NCBI RefSeq assembly: GCF_000315485.1
Contig: NZ_JH992941.1
Span: 1 to 64,000 of the forward strand
DNA: 64,000 bases
Direction of reading: 5' to 3'
DNA from: Bacteroides oleiciplenus YIT 12058
GTDB lineage: Bacteria > Bacteroidota > Bacteroidia > Bacteroidales > Bacteroidaceae
Shown: positions 43,882 to 50,204 of the stretch, one piece after another
How the letters are laid out: every line of letters begins with the position of its first letter
How positions within the stretch are numbered: position 1 is the first letter of the stretch
Translations under genes and position numbers: made by a program
The notes under the pieces: generated by a model
Databases searched by the model: none
The model's input: the letters and a program-made list of their open reading frames with translations, nothing else
Told to the model about the DNA's origin: nothing

Positions 43882-44088
43882 TTAAGAGTTCTTTAAAATC
43901 AGTTCGTCTAAGTCATAGAAAGCAGTGATGTCTGTAGGCAACAGGATGGATTCCTGTGAATCCTCGTCATAGGCCACGTCTATACACACCTTGTCATTTT
44001 CCACGCTCAGAAGAGCGTTGTGGTTCGCCATCAGTTCCCGTAATTCCTGCAGAAAGGCTACTTCTTTTTCCGTTAATTTTCTATCCAT
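43882..44088 (-). CDS. Small acidic early protein
   Basis: 68 residues, acidic: MDRKLTEKEVAFLQELRELM, helical N-terminus then YDEDSQESILLPTDITAFYD. Precedes the small membrane protein by 13 bp in the leftward early operon. Function unknown; it could be an anti-host or anti-repressor factor, without evidence. Confidence 0.55.
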   Translation of the reverse strand: MDRKLTEKEVAFLQELRELMANHNALLSVENDKVCIDVAYDEDSQESILLPTDITAFYDLDELILKNS

Positions 44089-44142
44089 ATCACCTTAATT
44101 CTTTAATTGTTAATTCAAAAAGGAAGCAATGAAAATCATTAA

Positions 44143-44328
44143 TCAGATTACGATCTGATAATTGTCCCAGCATTCCAAACCATACTTACTTGGGTTATAG
44201 AAGAGTTTTTTGTAAAGTAGAATACCGAATAAACGGTATTCTACTTTGGTACCAATCACAGGATTATTGCCCACTAAATTTGCGCAGCCCGATATTATCG
44301 GCTCAATTGTCTTTGTCATCATATCCAT
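44143..44328 (-). CDS. Small early protein, unknown
   Basis: 61 residues, MDMMTKTIEPIISGCANLVG with a C-terminal FGILLYKKLFYNPSKYGLE. The ATG is 5 bp after the Ner-like stop. No motif beyond mild hydrophobicity; retained as a gene because it fits the operon spacing. Confidence 0.5.
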   Translation of the reverse strand: MDMMTKTIEPIISGCANLVGNNPVIGTKVEYRLFGILLYKKLFYNPSKYGLECWDNYQIVI

Positions 44329-44333
44329 ACCAT

Positions 44334-44552
44334 TTATAAGGTTACTACTTTCTCATACGGATTCTCCACCAGTTTAACCTCATATAACTTTCCACCATGA
44401 TTCAGGGCATAAGCCCGGATGATCTTAGCCGAAGGGCTATTGGTTTCATAATTCAAAGCCGAACGTACCGTTCGTGTAGTCACTTCAAACTTTGTTGCGA
44501 TCTCTTCTTGCAACTCAGTGCTTGCTTCAATGAATCTTTTCTTTTCTGCCAT
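44334..44552 (-). CDS. Ner-like early regulator candidate
   Basis: 72 residues with a helix-turn-helix-like stretch (LQEEIATKFEVTTRTVRSAL, about 14-33). It is the first gene of the leftward early operon and faces the repressor gene, the position of ner/cro in Mu-like phages, where the product damps early and repressor promoters. Family assignment is by position and HTH only. Confidence 0.65.
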   Translation of the reverse strand: MAEKKRFIEASTELQEEIATKFEVTTRTVRSALNYETNSPSAKIIRAYALNHGGKLYEVKLVENPYEKVVTL

Positions 44553-44584
44553 TGTATTTCTGTTTTTTGAGTTAATTCGTTATA

Positions 44585-44615
44585 TTTGGGGCGTCTTTCA
44601 TATTGGAAGACTTTG
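44585..44615 (+). promoter_or_regulatory. Possible repressor promoter
   Basis: Plus strand TTTG (44585-44588), 19-bp spacer, -7-like AGACTTTG (44608-44615); poor TA but conserved TTTG. Overlaps the leftward early promoter region, so the two transcripts are likely mutually controlled. Confidence 0.4.
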
Positions 44616-44647
44616 CAAATATCGAAAGATGTTTCGAGATAAACAAA
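44616..44647 (-). promoter_or_regulatory. Early promoter with overlapping operator candidate
   Basis: Minus strand -33 TTTG (44644-44647), 20-bp spacer, -7 GATATTTG (44616-44623). Within the spacer is the inverted repeat CGAAA-GATG-TTTCG (44623-44636), well placed for repressor binding. It drives the Ner-like gene and probably the A/B operon. Confidence 0.65.
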
Positions 44648-44685
44648 TAAAAATCGAATTATTTCACGATTTACATAATTAAGCT

Positions 44686-45495
44686 ATGCCTAAAAACGAA
44701 ACTATCCACGAGAGAATAACTCAACTTGTTAATAAATACGGGAATGGGAAAAATACAGTATTCGCCTCATTAATAGGGAGTAACGAGGCAAATGTACGTG
44801 GATATAGAACGTCTACAATGCCCAAATTTGATTTCTTGGAAAAAATCGCAAGAAATATCGATGTAAATTTAGACTGGCTCCTAACAGGGCGAGGCTCTAT
44901 GGAGAAAAAACAGTCGATTGCTTCTAACGAGAATCAGATTATTACGCAAGATGATGACTTTATCGCTATACCATTAGTAGATATTTCGGTTGCAGCAGGG
45001 TGTTCCGGATGTGATAATCCTGACTACATAGAAGTAGTAGACAGAATAAAGATGCCCTCATCCATGGTACACGATGGTCACAAATATTTTTGTGTCCATA
45101 TCAAAGGAGAAAGTATGTCTCCTACATTATTGGATAGTTCTTATGTTGTTGTCAGGCTCTTGGAACGTTCTGAGTGGCAAGATATGCCTGACCGGCATGT
45201 TTACGTTGTAAGTGATCGTGATGGACGTTCATATATTAAGCGGATTAAAAACAGGTTCAACAAAAACGGCTTCATTGTATGCATGTCGGATAATATAGAT
45301 AAGGTTAATTATCCAAACTTTAACTTGGAAGAGCAAGAAATAAACTCAATCCTCCATGCAGAATGGTATTTCAGTGCTAAAATGCCCAATCTCAACGAAA
45401 CATATTACGACAAAGTGAACCAATTAGAAGATGATATGGATGTCATAAAACGTCAAATGGCTCAGATTGTTAAAAGCATCAATGTAGTCAAATGA
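44686..45495 (+). CDS. Phage repressor (HTH plus S24 LexA-like domain)
   Basis: 269 residues. N-terminal HTH about 10-65 ending in NLDWLLTGRGSMEKKQ, as in CI-type repressors. The C-terminal S24 domain has FCVHIKGESMSPTLLDSSYV with nucleophile Ser (GESMSPTL) and a downstream Lys in SYIKRIKNRF, with an AAGCSG self-cleavage-like site near residue 105. Self-cleavage on DNA damage would induce the prophage. Divergent from the early operon. The last 25 residues form a coiled coil. Confidence 0.9.
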   Translation: MPKNETIHERITQLVNKYGNGKNTVFASLIGSNEANVRGYRTSTMPKFDFLEKIARNIDVNLDWLLTGRGSMEKKQSIASNENQIITQDDDFIAIPLVDISVAAGCSGCDNPDYIEVVDRIKMPSSMVHDGHKYFCVHIKGESMSPTLLDSSYVVVRLLERSEWQDMPDRHVYVVSDRDGRSYIKRIKNRFNKNGFIVCMSDNIDKVNYPNFNLEEQEINSILHAEWYFSAKMPNLNETYYDKVNQLEDDMDVIKRQMAQIVKSINVVK

Positions 45496-45610
45496 TTATG
45501 CCACTACTTCTAAGAGATCATCGGCTGAGAAAATGTAATCGTATTACTAATCGAGTTGCCCAGCAAATAATATTCAAACGACAATTAATAGCTACTTAAA
45601 TAATATACAA

Positions 45611-46174
45611 ATGAAAAAGATTTTAATTACTATCTTACTATTATGTGCTATAAGTGAGTTTACACAAGCACAGACTGTAATAACAAAATTTAAATGTTAT
45701 CTACTATCTCCTGATATGGATTTAAGTAGATCAGACAAAGTTACTGTTGGCGATACAAAAATTGGCTATATCCCCAAAAACAAAGAAATACAGGTTCTGG
45801 CATTAGATACAATAAAGTATATCTTTTATAAAGTGCAATATAAAAATAAAGTCGGATATATTCACAAGGATGTTGTAGTTGACAAGTCTCTCATGATATC
45901 AATCGATCCTAATATCAGAAGTGAATATAAAAAATACGTAGCAGAAAGCTCTGTAGTTATAGGTATGAACAAATATGAGTTACAAGCATCTATTGGAAAT
46001 CCATTGGATGTTAATCGGACAGTTACTGCAGATCATGTCAGTGAACAATGGTGTTATGGTGATGTAGTCACCCACTACTATACTATTGGCTTCACTTTGC
46101 ACTCCATTTCAAACACTAAGAACAATAAGTATATTTATATTGAAGATGGAATAGTTACAGCTTATCAAGATTAA
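45611..46174 (+). CDS. Secreted SH3-like protein with SmpA-like C-terminus
   Basis: 187 residues. Signal peptide MKKILITILLLCAISEFTQA before QTV. Residues about 30-85 resemble a bacterial SH3 domain (YKVQYKNKVGYIHKDVV). Residues about 115-165 (VIGMNKYELQASIGNPLDVN, then SEQWCYG) resemble the SmpA/BamE-type small domain. Probably periplasmic. It lies after the repressor and is likely prophage cargo expressed in lysogens; its target is unknown. AT-rich. Confidence 0.65.
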   Translation: MKKILITILLLCAISEFTQAQTVITKFKCYLLSPDMDLSRSDKVTVGDTKIGYIPKNKEIQVLALDTIKYIFYKVQYKNKVGYIHKDVVVDKSLMISIDPNIRSEYKKYVAESSVVIGMNKYELQASIGNPLDVNRTVTADHVSEQWCYGDVVTHYYTIGFTLHSISNTKNNKYIYIEDGIVTAYQD

Positions 46175-46425
46175 TCAGCCAGATACATTTTGAGTTCGGC
46201 AACTGTATATCTTAATTTAACATTCCCTGTTTGTTGTACAGAGAGTACAGATTTCAATGTAGTCAAAAGTGTTGCTTCTATTACAGAATTATCAACCTTC
46301 TTTCCGATGTCAATAGCCCCATTTATATAGGTTATGATAGCGTTAACTCCAAGCTTACTAAATTGGTCTACTTCTTCTTGTGTATACACCACGATATAAC
46401 ACTTGCGAAGTTCTTCTATAGTCAT
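46171..46425 (-). CDS. Hypothetical protein near the prophage end
   Basis: 84 residues from ATG 46425 (MTIEELRKCYIVVYTQEEVD); a start at 46479 is also open but the extra N-terminus is not convincing. Mixed helix and strand, ending TVAELKMYLAD. Stops overlap by 4 bp with the convergent secreted-protein gene. No family recognised. Confidence 0.5.
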   Translation of the reverse strand: MTIEELRKCYIVVYTQEEVDQFSKLGVNAIITYINGAIDIGKKVDNSVIEATLLTTLKSVLSVQQTGNVKLRYTVAELKMYLAD

Positions 46426-46462
46426 CCTTTTCAAACCTATCATAAGTTTGTTCTTTAGTAAT

Positions 46463-46486
46463 GCTCCCGGCACAATCACCGGGAGC
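46463..46486 (+). terminator. Hairpin near prophage right side
   Basis: GCTCCCGG pairs with CCGGGAGC around CACAATCA and is followed by GTTTGTTT on the plus strand. Terminator-like, but its only upstream plus gene ends about 290 bp away. Confidence 0.5.
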
Positions 46487-46593
46487 GTTTGTTTCCATCA
46501 ACAATCAATCAACAACCTTAATCTCCGTCCGTTTTATCCCTCAGTCGGAGTCCTGATTAACGGGAACGTTACCAACACCTTCAATAAACTTTG

Positions 46594-46666
46594 TGGCAGG
46601 AACAAGGCTCGAACTTGTGACCTCATGGGTATGAACCATGCGAGCTACCTACTGCTCTATCCTGCG
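46594..46666 (-). tRNA. tRNA-Met-type (CAT anticodon)
   Basis: Folds as a full cloverleaf on the minus strand: D stem GAGC/GCTC, anticodon stem CATGG/CCATG with loop TTCATAC, variable AGGTC, T stem ACAAG/CTTGT with loop TTCGAGC, acceptor GCAGGA/TCCTGC. Position 1-72 is a C-C mismatch and no CCA is encoded (CACA follows). CAT could be elongator Met or, with lysidine modification, Ile. It lies 3' of the phage genes and may be phage-borne. Confidence 0.85.
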
Positions 46667-46873
46667 ATATTTAGCGCCGCGCACACGTTTATACCGCTAA
46701 GATATCACTTATTCCGCTAATAGATACTACAAATCAATCACTTATACAAACGTCACAACTTTAATACCTCCCAAATACACTATACTATCCCCCTATAAAT
46801 ATTTATTAAAACGCCATAAAACACTACTTCAAAAGAAACATCATGCCAAAAACACACTTTTTTTTGAGGTGAA
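46667..46873. other. Intergenic, small direct repeat
   Basis: No gene. Two copies of TTAT-W-CCGCTAA (around 46690 and 46710, about 21 bp apart) lie next to the tRNA 5' end, and an A/T tract precedes the repeats at 46874. Confidence 0.4.
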
Positions 46874-46955
46874 ATCGTAAGTCCATTTAAGGCTAAAGTA
46901 AACGATATGGACATTATCGTAAGTCCATTTAAGTAAGTCCATTGGTAAGCCCATT
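46874..46955. repeat. Cluster of TAAGYCCATT repeats
   Basis: ATCGTAAGTCCATTTAAG occurs at 46874-46891 and again at 46916-46933 (42 bp apart), then TAAGTCCATT at 46934-46943 and TAAGCCCATT at 46946-46955. Between the first two lies an inverted CGATA/TATCG. Possible transposase end sites or operators. Confidence 0.8.
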
Positions 46956-47068
46956 CTGTCTTTTAACTCTTTCTCATTTCTAAATCACCAATATAGATTT
47001 CTTTGTTTATCTATTCTAGATCATGCAAACAAGAGTTCTCTTTAAACGCTCTAAACAGCATATCATTT

Positions 47069-47127
47069 TATAGAAAATACTTCTATATAATACTTATTTG
47101 GAATATCTTTGCATTAGAAACTTCTAA
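47069..47127 (+). promoter_or_regulatory. Promoter with twin palindromes
   Basis: -7 box TATCTTTG at 47104-47111. TATAGAA-AATAC-TTCTATA (47069-47087) lies upstream and TTAGAA-AC-TTCTAA (47114-47127) just downstream, sharing a TAGAA/TTCTA core, as operator sites would. Confidence 0.6.
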
Positions 47128-47138
47128 ATAGCAACAAT

Positions 47139-47348
47139 ATGACTAAAGTAATTCACGTCCATCTCATATTTGAGAAGAAAGACTATTATTTCGGCAGTAT
47201 CAGTGCCATCTATACTGTCCTAAACGAAGCTCAAATAGGCATAAAACAAAGTTCGTTGCTCCATGCCGGTCTATACGATGGTGGCATCAAAGCCACCCGC
47301 AGAGCCATTATTAGGCAATCTCATCTTATTCGTAGTACACAGGAGTAA
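47139..47348 (+). CDS. Small conserved Bacteroides-type protein
   Basis: 69 residues, MTKVIHVHLIFEKKDYYFGS then ISAIYTVLNEAQIGIKQSSL and a basic C-terminus (KATRRAIIRQSHLI). I recall similar small proteins in Bacteroides genomes but no function. Preceded by twin palindromes around its -7 box, so it is probably tightly regulated, possibly by itself. Followed by a terminator hairpin, so monocistronic. Confidence 0.65.
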   Translation: MTKVIHVHLIFEKKDYYFGSISAIYTVLNEAQIGIKQSSLLHAGLYDGGIKATRRAIIRQSHLIRSTQE

Positions 47349-47371
47349 CCTACCCATTCTACAAAGAAAAG

Positions 47372-47408
47372 GGGCTGAATTGCGCCTCAAATAGCATCAA
47401 TTCAGCCC
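47372..47408 (+). terminator. Terminator hairpin
   Basis: GGGCTGAATTG (47372-47382) pairs perfectly with CAATTCAGCCC (47398-47408), 23 bp after the 69-residue gene. Only a weak T tract follows. Confidence 0.65.
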
Positions 47409-47668
47409 TCGTCTTATCCCGATGTAACATTTAACCGTTTAAAAGCTCATCATATTCCATTCAAGTGTACCACTCATGTCCCATAATGTAACAAGTCGAT
47501 TTGTATCTGGCGTTATAGATTAATCCCCCTCAAGCCCTTTATACATCGGAGTTTCAATATAGTTTCATTCCTTCGTTGTTTACATACAATTCGTTCTGTG
47601 CCCCTTAAAAAGGAAAAAACTCCTGAAGATATGCAGGTATAAGCATAATCGGATATGGTATATAACAA
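47409..47668. other. Intergenic, nothing recognised
   Basis: About 260 bp of AT-rich DNA without a supported gene or RNA. Confidence 0.4.
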
Positions 47669-47743
47669 ATTCGGTATAAACTCGGTACAGATTCGGTTCA
47701 AATTCGGTTAAGACTACTATTTTAATAGTTTAAACCGAATTTG
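47669..47743. repeat. Four 11-bp direct repeats plus inverted repeat
   Basis: ATTCGGTATAA, ACTCGGTACAG, ATTCGGTTCAA and ATTCGGTTAAG follow head to tail at 47669-47712, one per helical turn. CAAATTCGGTT (47699-47709) is mirrored by AACCGAATTTG (47733-47743) around an inner ACTATT/AATAGT, so the last repeats also form a cruciform. Likely a regulator-binding region upstream of the DUF6266 gene. Confidence 0.75.
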
Positions 47744-47778
47744 CTACATAGAAAGTTAGAATTTAGAAAGGAAAAGGT

Positions 47779-47904
47779 ATGGAAGAAAAAGATAAGAAAG
47801 AAATGGCAAGAGAAGAAGAAAAAAAAGAAAAAGATGTATTCTCCCGGTTATTTATAATAGCTTTGCAATCAGAAATAAAATACAAAGCACTATGGCAAAA
47901 ATAA
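47779..47904 (+). CDS. Possible 41-residue charged peptide
   Basis: Open frame MEEKDKKEMAREEE... of 41 codons, nearly all Glu/Lys in the first half, overlapping the DUF6266 start by 13 bp. A consensus -7 box for the next gene lies within it, which lowers confidence that it is real. Confidence 0.25.
   Translation: MEEKDKKEMAREEEKKEKDVFSRLFIIALQSEIKYKALWQK
47858..47865 (+). promoter_or_regulatory. -7 box for DUF6266 gene
   Basis: TAGCTTTG, a perfect -7 match, 26 bp before the ATG at 47892. No clear -33 TTTG at the right distance. Confidence 0.5.
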
Positions 47905-48563
47905 AAGAAGATATTTTCAGCGGCTTTTCAGGAAAATTGGGAAACGTGGTAGGATGCAAAGGAAAAAACGGATATTACCTCCGTACAAGACCCGAAAAAT
48001 ACAGGGATGCAAAAAGCAAAGGACAAATGCGGCAGCGAAGTAAATTCATGCTGGCCAATGAACTATTGAAAAACTTCACTCCATTGTTGCGCGTCGGATA
48101 CCGGAATTGTGACGGAAAACGTTCGGGCTTCACTGCTGCAATGTCATACGTCATGGCGAATGCCATAAACCAAGGCGAACAAGGAGCAAGCATTGATTAT
48201 GAAAAGGTGAAAATTGCACAAGGCACACTGACCACTGCAACAGATCCCAAAGTGGAGTTGGAAAAAAGCAAAGCCATCTTCACATGGAAGGACAATAGCG
48301 GTCGGGGTGACGCACAGCCGGAAGACAACGTGATGACATTAGCGTACAACAGGATGAAAGGGCAGGCTGTTTATCAGATCCACAGCGCACAACGCAGCGA
48401 CGGTTATTGCGAACTCCCCCTACCAGAAGAGTGGCAGAAAGAGGATCTCACAATATACATAGCTTTAGAAAATGAAGAGAGAATGTGCGTATCGAACAGC
48501 GAATGCCTATGGAATGGCGTATGCACAGAAAAGAAAAGTTACGATATACAACACTTCGACTAA
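47892..48563 (+). CDS. DUF6266 family protein
   Basis: 223 residues. The start MAKIKEDIFSGFSGKLGNVV with GCKGKNGYYLRTRP, then KSKGQMRQRSKFMLAN, is the hallmark of DUF6266, a Bacteroidetes family of unknown function often present in several divergent copies. The C-terminal part is beta-rich (VYQIHSAQRSDGYCELPLPE). No signal peptide. Monocistronic, ending at a hairpin shared with the convergent efflux operon. Confidence 0.8.
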   Translation: MAKIKEDIFSGFSGKLGNVVGCKGKNGYYLRTRPEKYRDAKSKGQMRQRSKFMLANELLKNFTPLLRVGYRNCDGKRSGFTAAMSYVMANAINQGEQGASIDYEKVKIAQGTLTTATDPKVELEKSKAIFTWKDNSGRGDAQPEDNVMTLAYNRMKGQAVYQIHSAQRSDGYCELPLPEEWQKEDLTIYIALENEERMCVSNSECLWNGVCTEKKSYDIQHFD

Positions 48564-48628
48564 TAAACAAAAAACGTCTCAAAAAAAACGGTAAGCATGC
48601 AGTTCGGAGAACTTGTAAAAACAAAAGC

Positions 48629-48660
48629 GGGCTGCCACAGAATCACTTCCCCGGCAGCCC
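48629..48660. terminator. Terminator between convergent genes
   Basis: GGGCTGCC (48629-48636) pairs with GGCAGCCC (48653-48660), lying between the DUF6266 gene and the efflux outer-membrane gene. Confidence 0.65.
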
Positions 48661-48704
48661 CTCTTCATCGAAGTAAAAAAAACAGAGAGAGAGTATGATG
48701 TAGT

Positions 48705-50069
48705 TTATTCCTGACCTCCCCCCAAAGCACGGTATAGGTTAATTAAACTTTGTATCTCAGTAAAGCGGTTGGCCGTCTGTGACAGTTGTGCACTGAGCAA
48801 CGACTGCCGGGCGGTGAGTACTTCCAGATAGGTTGTATTGCCATGCTCCATCAACAAAGAAGTGCTTCGCAGAGCTGTTTGCAGAGAAGTAATCTGTTTA
48901 TCCAGTAAGAGGCTTTTTCCTTGACTGGTCTGATAAGCAATCAAAGCGTCATTCACCTCGCTGCCTGCATTGAGCAATGTTTGCTGGAAACCAAGTGCGG
49001 CTTCCTCCTGCTGTGCACGGGCAATGCGATACTGGGCAGCCACCTGTCCGCGGTTGAAGAGCGGTTGCGTCAGCGAACCTACCGCCGATGCCAGGAACTT
49101 GCCCGGATTGAGAATCATGGAACCGGCAGAATTCGTCCATCCGGCACTCCCACTCAGCGTAATGGAAGGATAGAAAGCAGAACGTGCCATGTTGGTGCCA
49201 TAAAACGCCGTCTCCAGCGTCCGCTCGGCTGAGCGGACATCGGGACGACAGGAAAGCATCCGAACAGGAATCCCTATAGAAAAGTCTGCGGGGAACTGTT
49301 GCCCTGCCAGCGTGCCGCGCTTGTAGTTGCGGGGTGTCTCTGCCAACAATAAGGCAAGGCTATTCTCCACCTGATTTATCTGTTGTTGTAAATCGAGAAC
49401 GGAACTCTGCACCTGATAATAGGCGGCTTCCATCTGCGATACAGCCGATTCATTCGCCATTCCGGCATTCATCAAAGCACGGGTGGATGCTACAGTTTCT
49501 TTCCATGCCTCCTCCGTCTGCCGGGAGATATCGAGTTGCTCATCCAGCATCAACAATGTATAATAAGTATTGGCTATCCCTGCTATCAACTGAGTACGAA
49601 CGGCCTGACGGTAGTCCTCACTTTGAGCATAAAGTGCCTTCGCTTGCTTCTTGGCATTGCGCATACGACCGAAGACGTCCAACTCCCAACTGGCAGTGAC
49701 AGGCAACGAATACGTCTGCGTGGCCTTGTGCGTATCGAAACTACTCACTGTTCCCTGCGGGGAAAGAGCAAATGCGGGAAGAAAGGCAAGTTTGGCAGAC
49801 ATCAGTGTTGCCTGAGCTTCTTCCACACGAAGCTGGGCAGACTGATAGTCGGTATTGTTTTGCAATCCCTGCTCAATGAGGGATTGTAAATGCGGATCGG
49901 TGAAGAGTTCCTGCCAGTCCATATTGCCCAGGCTGGCAGTATCTTCGGCCACCACTTCCCCACCGTAAAGGTCATCGGGGACAGAAGCAGCAGGCTCGTA
50001 TTTAGTATAGATGCCACAGCCACTCAGCGACAGACTAATAGCAACTAACATGATTATATTTTTCTTCAT
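48705..50069 (-). CDS. RND efflux outer-membrane channel lipoprotein (TolC/OprM type)
   Basis: 454 residues. Lipoprotein signal MKKNIIMLVAISLSLSGCGI with lipobox LSGC. Two homologous halves of the outer membrane factor fold; motifs include SWELDVFGRMRNAKKQAKAL and the SIGIPVRMLSCRPDVRSAER segment common to NodT/OprM proteins. It would form the outer-membrane exit duct of the pump encoded upstream. Start overlaps the 40-residue gene by 4 bp (ATGA). Last gene of the operon. Confidence 0.92.
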   Translation of the reverse strand: MKKNIIMLVAISLSLSGCGIYTKYEPAASVPDDLYGGEVVAEDTASLGNMDWQELFTDPHLQSLIEQGLQNNTDYQSAQLRVEEAQATLMSAKLAFLPAFALSPQGTVSSFDTHKATQTYSLPVTASWELDVFGRMRNAKKQAKALYAQSEDYRQAVRTQLIAGIANTYYTLLMLDEQLDISRQTEEAWKETVASTRALMNAGMANESAVSQMEAAYYQVQSSVLDLQQQINQVENSLALLLAETPRNYKRGTLAGQQFPADFSIGIPVRMLSCRPDVRSAERTLETAFYGTNMARSAFYPSITLSGSAGWTNSAGSMILNPGKFLASAVGSLTQPLFNRGQVAAQYRIARAQQEEAALGFQQTLLNAGSEVNDALIAYQTSQGKSLLLDKQITSLQTALRSTSLLMEHGNTTYLEVLTARQSLLSAQLSQTANRFTEIQSLINLYRALGGGQE

Positions 50070-50188
50070 TCTTCAATATCTTTAATATGTTTCTTGGAAT
50101 TGATTTTATCTATAATGTACACCAGAAGACCGGCAATGCAATAAGCTATCACCTGCTCTAACCAAAATATATCACCTTGATACATCAT
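50066..50188 (-). CDS. 40-residue membrane peptide in RND operon
   Basis: Open frame of 40 codons beginning MMYQGDIFWL with one transmembrane helix (about residues 7-26, IFWLEQVIAYCIAGLLVYII) and a basic tail (DKINSKKHIKDIEE). A strong AGGAGG lies 5 nt before the ATG, and its TGA overlaps the outer-membrane gene ATG. Position between pump and channel recalls AcrZ, the small AcrB partner of E. coli, but there is no sequence resemblance I can claim; analogy by size and context. Confidence 0.65.
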   Translation of the reverse strand: MMYQGDIFWLEQVIAYCIAGLLVYIIDKINSKKHIKDIEE

Positions 50189-50204
50189 TCATTCCTCCTT
50201 TCAT

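Larger units (their letters stand above)
7290..46479. mobile_element. Mu-like transposable prophage (gene-supported core)
   Basis: A DDE transposase with an adjoining MuB-type ATPase, GemA-like and Gam-like proteins, gp28/gp29/gp36/MuF/gpG-like head genes, a C1-type repressor and a complete tail and lysis set mark an apparently intact Mu-like prophage of roughly 39 kb. The tail differs from the contractile Mu tail: tail tube, frameshifted chaperone and a 1086-residue TP901-type tape measure indicate a long, probably non-contractile tail. The coordinates are outermost plausible phage genes, not ends; Mu-type ends would read TG...CA and carry a short target duplication, which I could not locate. 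No broken structural gene was seen. Confidence 0.88.

Noticed and set aside
46594..46666. tRNA used as the integration site of an integrase
   Set aside because: The phage encodes a DDE transposase and no tyrosine or serine integrase was found; no att duplication was seen.
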